DNA from: Chamaecyparis obtusa
Taxonomy: Eukaryota > Streptophyta > Pinopsida > Cupressales > Cupressaceae
Reading direction: 5' to 3'
DNA length: 64,000 bases
Assembly: GCA_027943335.1 (NCBI GenBank)
Contig: BSBK01006436.1
Span: 124,001 to 188,000 of the forward strand
The notes beneath the pieces were generated by a model. It was not told the DNA's origin. It did no database searches and saw nothing but the letters and a program-made list of their open reading frames with translations. Positions 10,293-21,195 of the stretch are shown here, piece by piece. The first letter of the stretch is position 1. The number at the start of each line of letters is the position of its first letter. The translations under genes were made by a program, and so were the position numbers.

Positions 10293-13204
10293 CTAGTGCT
10301 TTCTTACCAGATTTAAGACATCTTGGAAGGATGTTTCCAAGGTCTTAATCTCCTCAAACCATGAACTTATCAGTAACTCACTGACATGGATTAATCCATT
10401 CAGTGCATATGATGTTGTCTCTAGTACCTTAAGCTCTGTGAGAGTAGATACTGACATAGAGCTTTTGACCTTTATCATCTCATAGAGATGAGTCTCCGAA
10501 TTTGAGAGCTTGGAAATCAGTACATTTCTTAATGACCCAAACTGGTTTGTAGCTCTCCCTTTCTCTATTTCCAGTACACTTATTTTCTCCAGTAGCCTAG
10601 ACGTTTCCTTGTCTATTTCTCCCATAGTTTGTGAAGATGTTTCACAACTATCCATTATACTATCTAGACTTTCCCTATCTTTGGCTATGGTCTCCTCAAT
10701 ATTCTTCAAGTGCCTACAGGGATTTATGCAATAGCTATATAGTTTCCTACCTTGTGCTACACAACTCTTGGCTTTAAGAGTGGTAGCCTTTAGAATGCCA
10801 AAGTCCCATGAAATGGACTTGTGAACTTCACTCAACTTCTTCTTCAAGAAGTTCCTTTTAGCCTTCTCCTTTGTTGCTTTTAGCAATGAGTCAAAGTGAC
10901 TATCAAATCTATCCAATACTATACCGAGATTCTCAGTTTCATCCTTGTCTTTTAGGATAATAGGTGAGGGTAGTAGCTTGTTCACTGTCTCTACAGCCCT
11001 ACTCATTATTTTAGCTCTTTTGTCTCCTTTCTGAACTAATCTCTCCTTAGCTTTAGCAAATACCATGAATGAGAGTCTCATTGGTTCATCTTCATCCATA
11101 CTATCCACATCATAAATAACTGGTTTTCCCACACTTCCCAACAATAGGGATGACTCCAATCTGACTTCAGCAACCTCCTTTGTTTTAAATTATTTTTCTT
11201 GCACTTTTTCTTTGGGCTTCTCTTTTGATTTTCTTTCTTCTATTTGTTCATGAATTTCAACCTCCATCACATTATCCATAAATGGATCATTTATATCCTG
11301 CGAAGTGTCAAGGATAACAAGCACACCAGTGACAAATAAATTTGGTTGTAAGTTAGCTTGAGCATTTTCATCAATTTTCTATGAGCTCTCTCCCAATCCC
11401 AATGATATAGGTTTGGAAATCTTAGGAGATGACTCCCTTTTAGGAATGTCCTGCATTAAAACTTCATCCAATGCCTTCTGGGTATCTTCAATTACTTCAT
11501 CATATCTTCTAGCCATGATTTTGACTAGTCTAGTCTTTGTTCTTAAGAGAGGTTTTAGTGCTTTTATGATTCTTTCTCTTTCTTGGATAGACACAATAGG
11601 CAACATGTCATCAATTGTTTTATTTCTTATGTTCTCATCCTCTGAATGTGCTAACTATTTTCTGATTTCTAGCTAGCCATATATTTCTTTGGGAACACTA
11701 GCTTCAACTTCCAACAAATTCTTTTTGAATACTAACAAATGCTCAATGATGGTGTCTTCAATGATTGCTTGATCCTCAGGGCTATATCTTTCATAGTATC
11801 TATTTATAGATGTCAAGTTTCCATCTTTGATAAACCTCTTCTATATTGATTTCATATTAGATTTCCACAAGATTTTTGGATTCTTTTGAGTCACCTTCTC
11901 TTCCTCCTTTTCTATTGACTTCTCTTCCTTTTTCTTCCTCTCTTCTTCTATTTCTTCCTTATTTGGACTTAGTTGCTTGCCTATCTTTGTAGATTTTCTA
12001 GGGATAATTTTGGGTATAACCTTTTGAGTCTCATCTTTTTGTGTATCAATAGTAATAACAGTAGGAACTATTGATCTCTCGGATGTATTAGGTGCATCAA
12101 TAGCTATGCTAGAAGATGCCTCCATTTTGGCTCTTATATTCTTCAACTATTCCCGAGTGATTCCCACCTTCGCAGTAATGTCTTCAACAATTTTGCTAAC
12201 CTTCCTTGTTCTTGTTACCTTTTCTTGTTCTTCTCTTACTTTCTCATACTTTTCTCTATAGGTGCCCCATCTTTCTTGAGTAGTGTCTTTTTCTGTTGCA
12301 AGTACATGCTCTACTTGCATGGTTAGTACTTCAACACTTCATATCCCATCTACCCAGTCCTTTTTCTACCTTCTATAACTTTCTGATATTTGAATTCCAG
12401 TAGGTACATTACTCTTCCATGCTCTAGGATGCATGCCAGGAAAGTCATGAACAACATGAATAGACATGTGAACTAGTAGAGATCCAAACCTAAACACTTT
12501 GTTTTTGTCCTTCTTAACACATTTGATGTTATCCAAAAACTGTTGTGCCAATATTTCACAGAGATTGTATTGTTTGTTTTCCTTGATCATTCTATAGGCC
12601 ATCATGATGACTCCAGTAGAAACAGAGTTTGATCTGCTATTGTGAAATACCTTGTATCCTAGCAACATTGCCACTAATATGACATCTTGCAAGTAAATGT
12701 CATTTACTGTCATTGCCCTCTTGTTCCATTTAGAATAAGTTAGGGTTTCTACCTATTTCTTTAGATTCTTTTCTGCCACAGGTAGGGCTCCTTCATTGTC
12801 AAGACCTGTAATCTCATGAATCATCTATGTACAAATTTTTGTAGGTTGATCACCAATCCACAAAAACTAGTCATAAATTCTACTGAGAATGATCTTAAAC
12901 CATTCAACCTCTGAGAATTATGCTAGATGGGTTAGCTTAAAGATTGATTTATCCTTTAGATGTGATAATTCTTCTGAAAAGGATCATCAACTTCTATCAT
13001 TTTGTCCAACTCAATGTAGATGTTAACATTCCCAATAGTCTCATACTTGCAGTGAATATATGCCCTAATATCTTCTACATGCAATACACCTATGGGGGTT
13101 TGAGAAAATACCCCTTCTGGATCATCCTCATAGGACTTGTATGGATGCCGCTTGAAATTATACCTAGGTCTATCTACAACATCATATATTACTGGTGCAT
13201 CCAT
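10293..13204 (-). pseudogene. ORF2 of nested element: conserved protein of about 970 residues, function unknown
   Basis: I do not recognise this protein. It starts MDAPVIYDVVDRPRYNFKR at 13204, about 600 bp after gag. Open blocks at 12956-13204, 12366-12713, 11841-12146, 11379-11606 and 10293-11159 belong to one decayed reading frame. The N-terminal third aligns with the ORF2 at 26011: shared HVEDIRAYI, WIGD, NSVST, NLCEIL and FRFGSL motifs in the same order. The middle is Lys/Glu-rich and low complexity (EEIEEERKKKEEKS). The C-terminal 288 residues are helical with heptads and end in W-x6-L-x4-F. It stands where pol would be, yet has no DDE, YxDD or protease motif. A structural or RNA-binding helper role is speculation. 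Confidence 0.75.
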
Positions 13205-13805
13205 GAATATGGTGAAAGATTAGGTCTAAATACTTTAACACTTGAATCTGATGTCTAGTTTTATGTGAATGTCGTAATCACTTAGCTCGATTGTTGATTT
13301 GCTTCCACACTTCTTCTTCTCCTTAGTCATTGATCAACAAATGGTGTGTAAATGAGATTTCTCAAGTCTTTTATCCTTCACAAGTTGAGTGTGTTCATTA
13401 AACATAGGTAGCTCAACTTTTCATGTCATTTAATCAATGCAAAAATTGTGAACACAGAAGATGGATCTTCAAGTACTACAATCACAACCACATATTTGAA
13501 AATGTCTGTCTATATCATACTCAATCTCACATGAGCTTACTCTGCTTATATAGGAGCTGGATATATTTTGTTGTTTGTATCCACTACTCCCCATGAGGCC
13601 ATGAGGCCTTTTAGGCTGATGCCTCAAAAAATTCATCATGCGAAGATACAGCATCATAAGCTATCTCTCCCTAAACCATAGCCTTATTTAGAACTTTTAC
13701 TTGCCATATCTTTTCATTCTCTAATTTCTTGTTTTCACTTATGTAATCATTTAGGCTTTCACCACTATCACTAATATTCTTCCTTATGACTATAGGTGGT
13801 GGTGT

Positions 13806-14795
13806 TTATGGTTCATTAAATCTTCTTGGTCCTCTACTATTATTACCTCCATTGTATCTGCAAAACTTCACAATGTGACATGGATTATTGCATTTGTAAC
13901 AGATGGGTGGTCCTCTACCATCTTGATTGATTTGTAGCTTATAGTACCTTGCTATGTGTCCAAAGTTGTTGAACTTCTGACATTTAATTTTGGCTGTAGT
14001 TTCTTCTCTGATATAATCTTGCTTATACCTGGATTGATCAGGTTTTCTACAGTCTACCTTTTTGTGTCCATACTCATAGCAATTAAAATAGTAGCTAGAA
14101 AAGGGTTTAGGATTACCATTACTTTTGTAGTCTCTTTTCATGTGACCAATTTTTTTGCATCCAAAACATCTACCTCTGAAAGGTCTAAATTGTTCTCTAT
14201 AATCTTCAATTGTATGTCTTTCTTTTGGAATAGATTTTTCTTCATTTCTAGCTTCATTTGGTTCTTCTTGAGTTCTTGAACTTCTAGCTTCATTTGGTCC
14301 ACTTGTGTTACCTTTAGATCTCGGTTAATTGTTCTTGTCATTTCTTATGTGTAACTCCTTAATAAGTAGTCTGGCTTGAGTGAGTTCACCTTGGATGATT
14401 TGATTGTAGTTATCCAATTCTTGATATTTATCTTTGTAATGCTCAAGTTTAGTCTTCATATTATCTATCTGAAGGTTGGCTTGTTTTAATGACTCTTCAA
14501 TTTTATTTCTTTCATCTTTCTCATTATGAATCTCCTTGATCATCAAGAGATTGATTTGTTCTTTTTCTTGCTCCAGCATCTTTACTTTGTCTGATGTGTC
14601 ATTGTCAGAACTTTCTTTGATTTTCTCCATAAGGTCTTGTATTTGGTCTTTTACAGTCACAAGTTGTTCTTTGAGTTTTCTCATGAAACCTTCTGCTCTT
14701 CTCAATTTAAATTTTAGTTCGCCATGTTTAGCTTTCATTTTATCCAGATCTTCAAGTGCAGTATCAAAGTTTACTTGAAAGTCTTCTGAATCCAT
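13806..14795 (-). pseudogene. ORF1 of nested element: gag-like coiled coil with four zinc knuckles
   Basis: Starts MDSEDFQVNFD at 14795, 45 bp after the PBS. The first 156 codons (14795-14325) are a long coiled coil (FDTALEDLDKMKAKHGELK) related to the one at 8184. After a frame change, 14180-13806 encodes four knuckle-like units: CFGCKKIGHMKRD (last Cys changed to Tyr), YYFNCYEYGHKKVDC, CQKFNNFGHIARYY and CYKCNNPCHIVKFC. Only the last keeps all four ligands. The number and order match the outer element. No UBN2 gag core like that of the Copia at 49021-49791 is seen, so this is a divergent gag or a gag remnant. Confidence 0.8.
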
Positions 14796-14840
14796 TCTGA
14801 TCTCCCTTTAAGTTGTTAATCTTTCTCTCAAAGGGCCAAT

Positions 14841-14854
14841 AGCTCTCATACCAA
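14841..14854 (-). promoter_or_regulatory. Primer binding site of nested element
   Basis: Minus-strand TTGGTATGAGAGCT directly follows the LTR end CCTAACA; it has one mismatch to the tRNA-iMet type TTGGTATCAGAGC. Confidence 0.8.
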
Positions 14855-14855
14855 T

Positions 14856-15245
14856 TGTTAGGATTGAGTAATACTAAGAGGGGGGGTGAATCAGTATTAC
14901 AAAAATTTTCTTTCAACTTTAAACACTTATAAATAATCCAAAGTAATGCGGAAATGAAAAGAACATATAAGCATAAGACATTACTCATGACACCATGATT
15001 TTTTCTCAAGGAAACCCTGATTAAAGGGAAAACCCCAGTGGGGATGGTACCCACAAATATGCACTAAAGTATAATGTCCCTGTTAAGAGATCCAGCCTTG
15101 TCAGGAGCTGATTGTTACATAGTACATTTCCTTTCTAAAGGATTACAAAAACCTTGTTAGGGGCATACAAAACACTTGATTAGAGGTGGTGAGCACACTG
15201 CTCTTACAATCAATTCTGTCTCAGAAATAGATCACAAAAGGGAAT
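14856..15245 (-). repeat. 5' LTR of nested element, first part (U5 side)
   Basis: Homologous to 9102-9490. Interrupted after GGAAT at 15241-15245 by the Gypsy element; the LTR resumes at 24725 with GGAAC, the base order seen undisturbed at 9489. Confidence 0.93.
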
Positions 15246-16131
15246 TGTAATCACCTAAAAATGGACAAAGATCAAATCAAAGAAAATCAAGTCAAATCAA
15301 ATCAAATCAAGGACAAAATTGAAGCAATTGAATCAGAATGCACATTTAGCCAATCAAAATTAATATCAAGTCTTAATTTGAGATCAATCAAAATTGAGAG
15401 CATTTTAATCAAGTGCAATCAAATTAAAATACAATTAAATCAATTAATTGTATAGTCTTGGATTAAATTAAATTCAACCCATTCAAGGGGTACATGGCTA
15501 AAATAAATCAATTAAATCAATTAATACATCTCAATTACTCTCAACAAACCAAAAGGAGAGGAAATTCAATCAACCAATGAGATTTAAGGAAAGGCATTCG
15601 CATGGATCAAGCCAAATTTAATCTCAATCACTCAAAGTGAAAGAGAATCTTGTCCATCCATCTTTTCTAATTGTCCCAAGCTTTGAGGAAACAAACTTTG
15701 CATTATCTTCAAAGGGTGGAACCAAGGACTCAACCAAGGTTTAATCATGATCAAATACAACTACACCCCCTACCATTGGAAAATCTATAAAAGGAAGGCC
15801 AAAATCCTTCATAATGATAACCACACATCTGAGAATTGCATTGAACCTCTTGCAATTTGAGTTTAGAAAGGTATTTGAGAGCTTAATTAGCATTTACTTT
15901 GATATAATTGTTAGCTTTAACTTTTTTATCTTATTATTCTAATTTTAGGACTGTCATTAATGAGAGCTTGCTGAGAGCTTATTCATTAACATCTTAGTTA
16001 CAGAGCCATAGGATGCTCAATTGATCATTAATTTGCTAAATAGTTGCTCTATTGTGGTTTAATTTAGTTACTATTTCATTTATTATTGATGTTCAACCTT
16101 AATTCTATGAAGATACTTTTATTAGTATACA
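15246..16131 (+). repeat. 5' LTR of Tat-like element (886 bp)
   Basis: Runs from TGTAATCACC to TAGTATACA. A TATA box CTATAAAAGG is at about 15785-15794. The first 70 bp are (ATCAA)-rich. Confidence 0.93.
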
Positions 16132-16134
16132 AAA

Positions 16135-16152
16135 TGGCACCCACCGTTGGGC
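16135..16152 (+). promoter_or_regulatory. Primer binding site of Tat-like element
   Basis: TGGCACCCACCGTTGGGC three bases after the LTR; the copy at 56251 has TGGCACCCACCGTGGGGC. Sequences of this form follow Gypsy LTRs in many plants; I cannot assign the tRNA with certainty. Confidence 0.75.
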
Positions 16153-16239
16153 TCTAAGCCTCATTTTATCAATTTCATCATTTGGATCATATTTTGTATG
16201 CTTGTATTTTCAATTTTCTGTGAATATTTTGCAAAAAAT

Positions 16240-16760
16240 AGGTGAATTCCTGCGTACAATCAATTCAATCATGCCTACAGTCATTCTGATGATGTTTACA
16301 ATCTCTATTTCGATGCCTATTAGCTGAATATTTGTGCCTGGTCGATAAATTCTATTTTGTCTTAAATTCTTTCTTGTCGCCTGCAACCTGGATGCTCACA
16401 CCTGTGAGATAAAGTTATCCTGCCTTTTGCTCATCAAGTCACACCTGCAAGTTAAGAAGTGTCACTTATTGATTATCTATTGTCGCTTGTGACAGACCTT
16501 TGCAAAGCAATTTACAGACAAAGTCATGCCTAGTATCAACTATCTTATGCTTAGTATTGTTAAAGTGTCACTTTGAGTAGATTAGTTTACACAATTTTCA
16601 ATATTCTTTGTGCCTAACAATAAATTGTTTATGCTTGATTAACTTTTGGTGTCACCTATGTCACTGGAAAGTGTCACTTGGTATCATTAAAGTTATGCCT
16701 GCAAACAATTTGATTACGCGTAGTAGCTGGACAATGTCACTTTCTGTCTGTTGTCTTAAT
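16240..16760 (+). repeat. Leader array of degenerate TGTCAC(C/T)T / ATGC(C/T)T motifs
   Basis: About 18 short related motifs lie at spacings of roughly 15-45 bp, for example at 16275, 16312, 16335, 16375, 16437, 16459, 16483, 16524, 16567, 16610, 16649, 16670, 16690 and 16735. The position, between PBS and small ORF, is the same as that of the different array at 56350-56735. Confidence 0.6.
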
Positions 16761-16819
16761 TTGTTGTCAGATTGATTAATTCATTTATCTACCTCTTTGT
16801 TTGCACATTTTAACTGTCA

Positions 16820-17021
16820 ATGAGCAGGCACAAAAAGGTCTAGAAGCCAGAAAGAAAGTTTAATCAAGAATAAAAGGCTCTAGCTAAAAAGTATCAAGAA
16901 TGAAAATGTTGCACATATCAAGGCTGTCCTTGAGACTACACAAGAGGAGGACAATCAGGTATTGCAAAATTATCTTGCAATTATTGAAGCTTACAAAATG
17001 AAATTTGTTTCTCTTAATTAG
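16820..17021 (+). pseudogene. Small leader ORF, decayed copy
   Basis: Homologous to the intact 66-codon ORF at 56789-56989. It begins ATGAGCAGGCAC and reads MSRHKKV, stop, KPERKFNQE, stop, then loses frame. It ends in the same CTTAATTAG followed by ATTTTTACTCCTTAG. The N-terminal basic motif HKKVxKPERKFNQE is kept in both copies. Confidence 0.6.
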
Positions 17022-18040
17022 ATTTTTACTCCTTAGCTCAAGTTTTTCCTTGAAAATTTGTAAATAAGGTGCTTAAAGTTCATTACATAATTCTTTGCTT
17101 CATCAATTTTGATTTGGTTTCCCCTCATTGTGATTGTTGGTGTTGACTAACTTGCTAGTGGAAAAACACACTTTAGAAGAGCTATTGCCAAGGTAAGGTA
17201 AAAACAATGGAATCAATAAAAAATGCCCCTAACTTCGGTTAGCTACAAAGAATAAGGTAAGCCTCAACTAGTCAATATTTTCCCTTAGCTTGTGGCATTG
17301 GTGCATTTCATAATCTAGTAATTTGGATAGCCAAAAGGATAAATAAAACACTAAATCAAAACCCCTTGTTTGTGGAAGAGAGTAGAAATACTCAAATCCC
17401 TATAGTTAGTGGGTGAAAGAAATTGAACAAAATTGTCTATTGTGTTTGGGAACCAAAGGAAAAGTTAGGGATATTCTCTTCACCTTTTTGGTGAACCAAA
17501 TTCCCAAAAGCTTGACCTTAATTCCATTTTCCTCACTTTGAATGAACATGCTAGAAAATTAGTGGGCTCACCTCTCGAGTTGTGCCTTAATGAGGCCGGT
17601 GAGAGGGATAGCCCAAAGTGGGATACGCTTGCTTTTGCTATGAGAATCCAACCCACTATAAAACAAAATGCATGCATCCTTAATGGGGTGTGTGACAAAA
17701 GGATTTTAAATTTTTCAAACTTCCTCTAGTAGTCCTCACGGATTGCAACAAATTGTACTTTTGTGCGTGTGGGAAGCCCCTTAACATACTTGGGGGATGA
17801 AAGTTTAAAGTCCATTTTGAACGGAATCCATATTAAATCCTTGATCAATTAGCAAGCCTACCTCATTAGAGCCATTTAAAAGCCAAATTTAACCTTAGGT
17901 AGATTGCTTGGAAGAATTTATTGTGATAATTGATAATATCATTATGTTATGCTTGAAGATATTTGATTAGAAAAAAGAGAACATTCATTAAGATCCAAAA
18001 ATCAATTAACAATAAAAATTCAAAATAATATCCTATTCAC
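17022..18040 (+). other. Conserved leader block upstream of the main ORF
   Basis: Non-coding by frame content, yet close in sequence to 56990-57850. It contains two perfect AAG|GTAAG donor-like sites (GT at 17193 and 17257), conserved in the other element, and a conserved open stretch at 17541-17728 readable on either strand. It is probably part of the untranslated leader, perhaps an intron. Confidence 0.55.
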
Positions 18041-18193
18041 AAGAATTAAAGAAATGGAAGAAGAAATGGAATCATTATCCAACCAACTCTCATTAAGAAC
18101 ATTGTTTCCTTACCTCTATGATCAATAAAAACATCATGAACATCATATCTTTGATAATTAAAATTTGATCAAAAAGAATATCATGAAAACCCT

Positions 18194-20413
18194 ATGTTTG
18201 ATCAAGAATATCCTAATGATAAACCAATATTTGATGAAGAACCTATTTCAAAATATCAAGAGAATCTCATCTTTGATCAAGGAAATCAAGAGGAATTAGT
18301 CCCATCTCAACAATATTCATCATATGAAAATTCTTTGAGAAACACAAATACATCCAAATATCCTTGGGATAGATCATTTACTCCTTTGGGAATTTCATAT
18401 GAATCGGGTTTGGAAAAACTCCTTGAAAATGATCTTATCACGTTGCCTCAAATCACTTCATTTGGTTTTATCTTTTTAAGCAACTATTGTGCATATCATA
18501 GACATAATGAACATGAAACTTCAGATTGCATGGAGTTGAAACATGAAATCCAAAATCTTATTGATGATGACATAATTGAAATTGAAAATCCTAATGACTC
18601 ATCTAATGAAGATACTACTCTCAAGCAAGATCAAACTTATGAACACATGTCTAGTAGTGGTCCTCTTATAGCTTTCACCTATTCCACCATTCCTCCATTT
18701 CATATAGAAGCAAAGCTATCCAATATTCCTCCATCAAACAAATATCCAAACAATTTTCATGATAACTATGTATACCCTCAAGTGCTACCTCTAAAAGAGA
18801 TCCAAGCTGACCTACATCTTGCTACAAACTTCTTCCATGCTTCAAAGGTTATAGACCTCAAGCCTTCATGTGCTACAAGGCCTATCATTCCTATTTCAAA
18901 TGAACATCCATCATCCTTTCAAGAATCCCTCGTGTGGATCCAAACTCCTACATTGTCCTTAGAAGTGGCTCCATGTCAAGAGACTAATCAAAATTGCAAA
19001 GAAACAAGTCTTATTAAGGATCAAGATCAAGATAATATCCCTCCTTATCCTATAGTTGACCAAAGTCCCATATCCCAAGAGTCCCATGATGAATCCTTCA
19101 TACCCTTCCATTTCTTTCAAGAAGATATACTTCCATCTCAAACACCCCATATTCCTTCACCTCCTATATCATACCCATCTCCTAAGCAAGATCAAAGTAT
19201 TCCTTCCATCTCTAATGAACTTATTGAAAATCAAAAGAAAAGTATTTTTCCTAGGCTATCAAAAGATCCTTGTCAAGATCAAAGTACCCCAACATCCACT
19301 TTTCATAAGCCTCCATATCTATCTCAAGCTTCAAATGCTCCTATCAAAGTCACTCCTATCAAAGCTACATATAAGCCTATTGGTACAAAGATAAATCTGA
19401 AAGATGAAAGCCTTGGCCATGAAGCTCAAAATAAAGATGTTGATATCCCTCCCACATCCTATTTACCTCCATTTGTGCATAAGAATATTCCTTCTAAATC
19501 CCTCAAATCCATCCTTGGTCCCTATATTCCAAAGTTTAAACCTTCGTATCTTCCATCTATATTGGGTCCCTATATCCCTCCATCAACCTTTCCTACCATC
19601 CCTATCCCAAAATCCACTTACCCTATATCCTATCGAGATCAAAAAAGACATACATACTTGAGAAACCAAAAACCCATCCATGTCAATCCTCCATATCATA
19701 CCATTCATATGAACCAGCCATATCAACCTTATTCATCCACCAATCCCAAGTCCTTTGGAATCAATTTAGATGTGCAACATAAGAATCTGAAAATCAAGAA
19801 TCCACTTATGTATGAAGAGCACCATGTCCCATCTAATCAACATGTGAATGCGAGACAAAATGAAATATTCAAGAGATCACAAAGGTCCATGAACCAAAAA
19901 GAAAAATCAAAGAAAATGTGGATTCCTAAATCCCTCATTAAAGAAATGCATTCTAAAGCATCCAAAAGGAAAGAAAAATCAAAGAAAGTGTGGATTCCCA
20001 AGTCACTTTTGAAGGACTTACAGACAAAAGAGAAGTCAAATTTGACATTCAAGCTTTCAAAGGCTTCCACTCCACACTCTCCCAAACATATTCCATCTCA
20101 GTCATCCATTTTGATTCCTTGTGTCCCAAGATCTGTATCCTCTCTTACATCAAAATCCCAAGCTATTTCATCCATTTTTTCTCCATTATTCCACTACCCT
20201 TCAAGGTGTGTATTGATGTTGATCTTGATAATACTTCTTATCCTCCTATTCATTATCTTTCCATCTCCTCTTTCACACCCACACATGGAAATACTTATTA
20301 TCCTCTCATTCATTATCCTTCCATTTCCATTATCCAATCCATTGCATAGATCTTTATTCACCCTCTACCTTATCCACCATATCACATTTCCATCACCCTA
20401 TCAACATCTTTGA
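18194..20413 (+). CDS. Pro/Ser-rich retroelement protein with gag CHHC motif, 739 residues
   Basis: This is the longest open frame in the window. Residues 1-90 are acidic (repeats of FDQ-EY). At about residues 97-110 is CAYHRHNEHETSDC (C-x2-H-x4-H-x4-C), followed by MELKHEIQNLIDDDIIEIE, the zinc-binding motif and helix found at the gag C-terminus of Tat-type Gypsy elements; the same segment is at 59540-59680 in the gag-protease element. Residues 150-600 are Pro/Ser/His-rich, with repeats such as ILGPYIP (three copies) and KSKK-WIPKSL (two copies). A second, decayed copy of the C-terminal half is at 54161-55140 on the minus strand. The last 80 residues are very hydrophobic, but this is not kept in the second copy. 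The first ATG of the open frame was taken as start; the true N-terminus may lie upstream at ATG 18055 in another frame. The rest is not recognised; a gag-derived RNA-binding protein is the best guess. Confidence 0.65.
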   Translation: MFDQEYPNDKPIFDEEPISKYQENLIFDQGNQEELVPSQQYSSYENSLRNTNTSKYPWDRSFTPLGISYESGLEKLLENDLITLPQITSFGFIFLSNYCAYHRHNEHETSDCMELKHEIQNLIDDDIIEIENPNDSSNEDTTLKQDQTYEHMSSSGPLIAFTYSTIPPFHIEAKLSNIPPSNKYPNNFHDNYVYPQVLPLKEIQADLHLATNFFHASKVIDLKPSCATRPIIPISNEHPSSFQESLVWIQTPTLSLEVAPCQETNQNCKETSLIKDQDQDNIPPYPIVDQSPISQESHDESFIPFHFFQEDILPSQTPHIPSPPISYPSPKQDQSIPSISNELIENQKKSIFPRLSKDPCQDQSTPTSTFHKPPYLSQASNAPIKVTPIKATYKPIGTKINLKDESLGHEAQNKDVDIPPTSYLPPFVHKNIPSKSLKSILGPYIPKFKPSYLPSILGPYIPPSTFPTIPIPKSTYPISYRDQKRHTYLRNQKPIHVNPPYHTIHMNQPYQPYSSTNPKSFGINLDVQHKNLKIKNPLMYEEHHVPSNQHVNARQNEIFKRSQRSMNQKEKSKKMWIPKSLIKEMHSKASKRKEKSKKVWIPKSLLKDLQTKEKSNLTFKLSKASTPHSPKHIPSQSSILIPCVPRSVSSLTSKSQAISSIFSPLFHYPSRCVLMLILIILLILLFIIFPSPLSHPHMEILIILSFIILPFPLSNPLHRSLFTLYLIHHITFPSPYQHL

Positions 20414-20494
20414 GCATACCCTTCAGAAGCCTTGGTTCATCATATCATACCTTTTCAAGGAGTATCCAAAGAGCATGAAGCTTGAGTTCATCCA

Positions 20495-20556
20495 AAAAGA
20501 GAAAATTGAAAAAAAATAAAAGAGAGAAGAAAAAAAAAAAAAAGAAAGAAAGAAAT
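20495..20556 (+). repeat. Purine-only A/G tract
   Basis: About 60 bp of almost pure A and G ((GAAA)n-like), about 80 bp after the Pro-rich ORF. It may be an internal purine tract of the element or a simple repeat. Confidence 0.6.
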
Positions 20557-20711
20557 CCATCCTATGGTGAAAACCACTTCTTGTGGCATCTTGGACAAGT
20601 ACCATAATGAAAACGTGGCAAACAGGCGTCATGCATAATTCCTTTCTCTTGCACTCTACACTTGGGGGCAAGTTTCATCCATCATATCCTCCATCTTTCT
20701 ACCATTGATCT

Positions 20712-21195
20712 TGTTGGTGTAATTAATTATTCCTAATTACACTTTACTTAATCTTACTTAGGTTAATGCATTGCATAGTAATTTGTGATTGAGACACCTA
20801 GGAGTGTGCACATCTAATAAGCACATGGTGTAGGAGAAATTCCACTTTTGGTGTGATAGTTGTCATCACATACCTTGTTGTGTGTGAGATCCACCTTTCG
20901 TGCTATTATCACATTATCATCCTAATCCAATGCACATACTTTATTGCATATTAGAGGATGATCCACATTTGGTGGACATGTGATTACACCTAGCATAGGT
21001 GATAGCTTATCAGCTTCTTATCATTCTCTCATATCACCTTTCCTATATAAGGAGGCCTATTATGTAATCATTTCATTGAGCATCATTAATTCATTAGATC
21101 TATTCAATCCATCCTTGCATTCATATTTTCTCTCTTGTGCTTTTCTTCAACCTCTAGATTCTTGGTTCAATATTTTCTATTTGCAAATTTTTACA
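20712..21195 (+). repeat. Solo LTR of the small Copia-like family (484 bp)
   Basis: Starts TGTTGGTGTAATTAATT and ends TTTTTACA, with a perfect TSD GATCT at 20707-20711 and 21196-21200. It is homologous to the LTRs of the element at 26752-30107 (shared blocks around GTGTGATAGTTGTCATCACA and GGTGGACATGTGATT). TATA box TATATAAGG at 21054-21062. The minus-strand relative at 53600-54160 lacks this insertion. Confidence 0.92.

Noticed and set aside
11413..11676. Plus-strand ORFs inside minus-strand ORF2/gag (10510, 13956, 14536, 12944)
   Set aside because: Antisense shadows of the recognised minus-strand genes.
15261..15455. ORFs in LTRs (also 23797-24048, 14764-15054, 9068-9301, 44550-44762 and 50226-50438)
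   Set aside because: They lie in LTR sequence, differ between LTR copies and have no protein motif.
17480..17698. Minus-strand ORF conserved at 57470-57664
   Set aside because: The whole leader block is conserved at DNA level, and the plus strand frame is open there too in one copy. Changes do not favour synonymous sites, so conservation of the ORF is not evidence for a gene.
20180..20413. Hydrophobic tail of the 739-codon ORF as membrane anchor or env-like segment
   Set aside because: The second copy (54161-54352) has polar, Ser/Pro/His-rich sequence here, and another frame of the first copy resembles it better. The hydrophobic run is probably a frameshift product.
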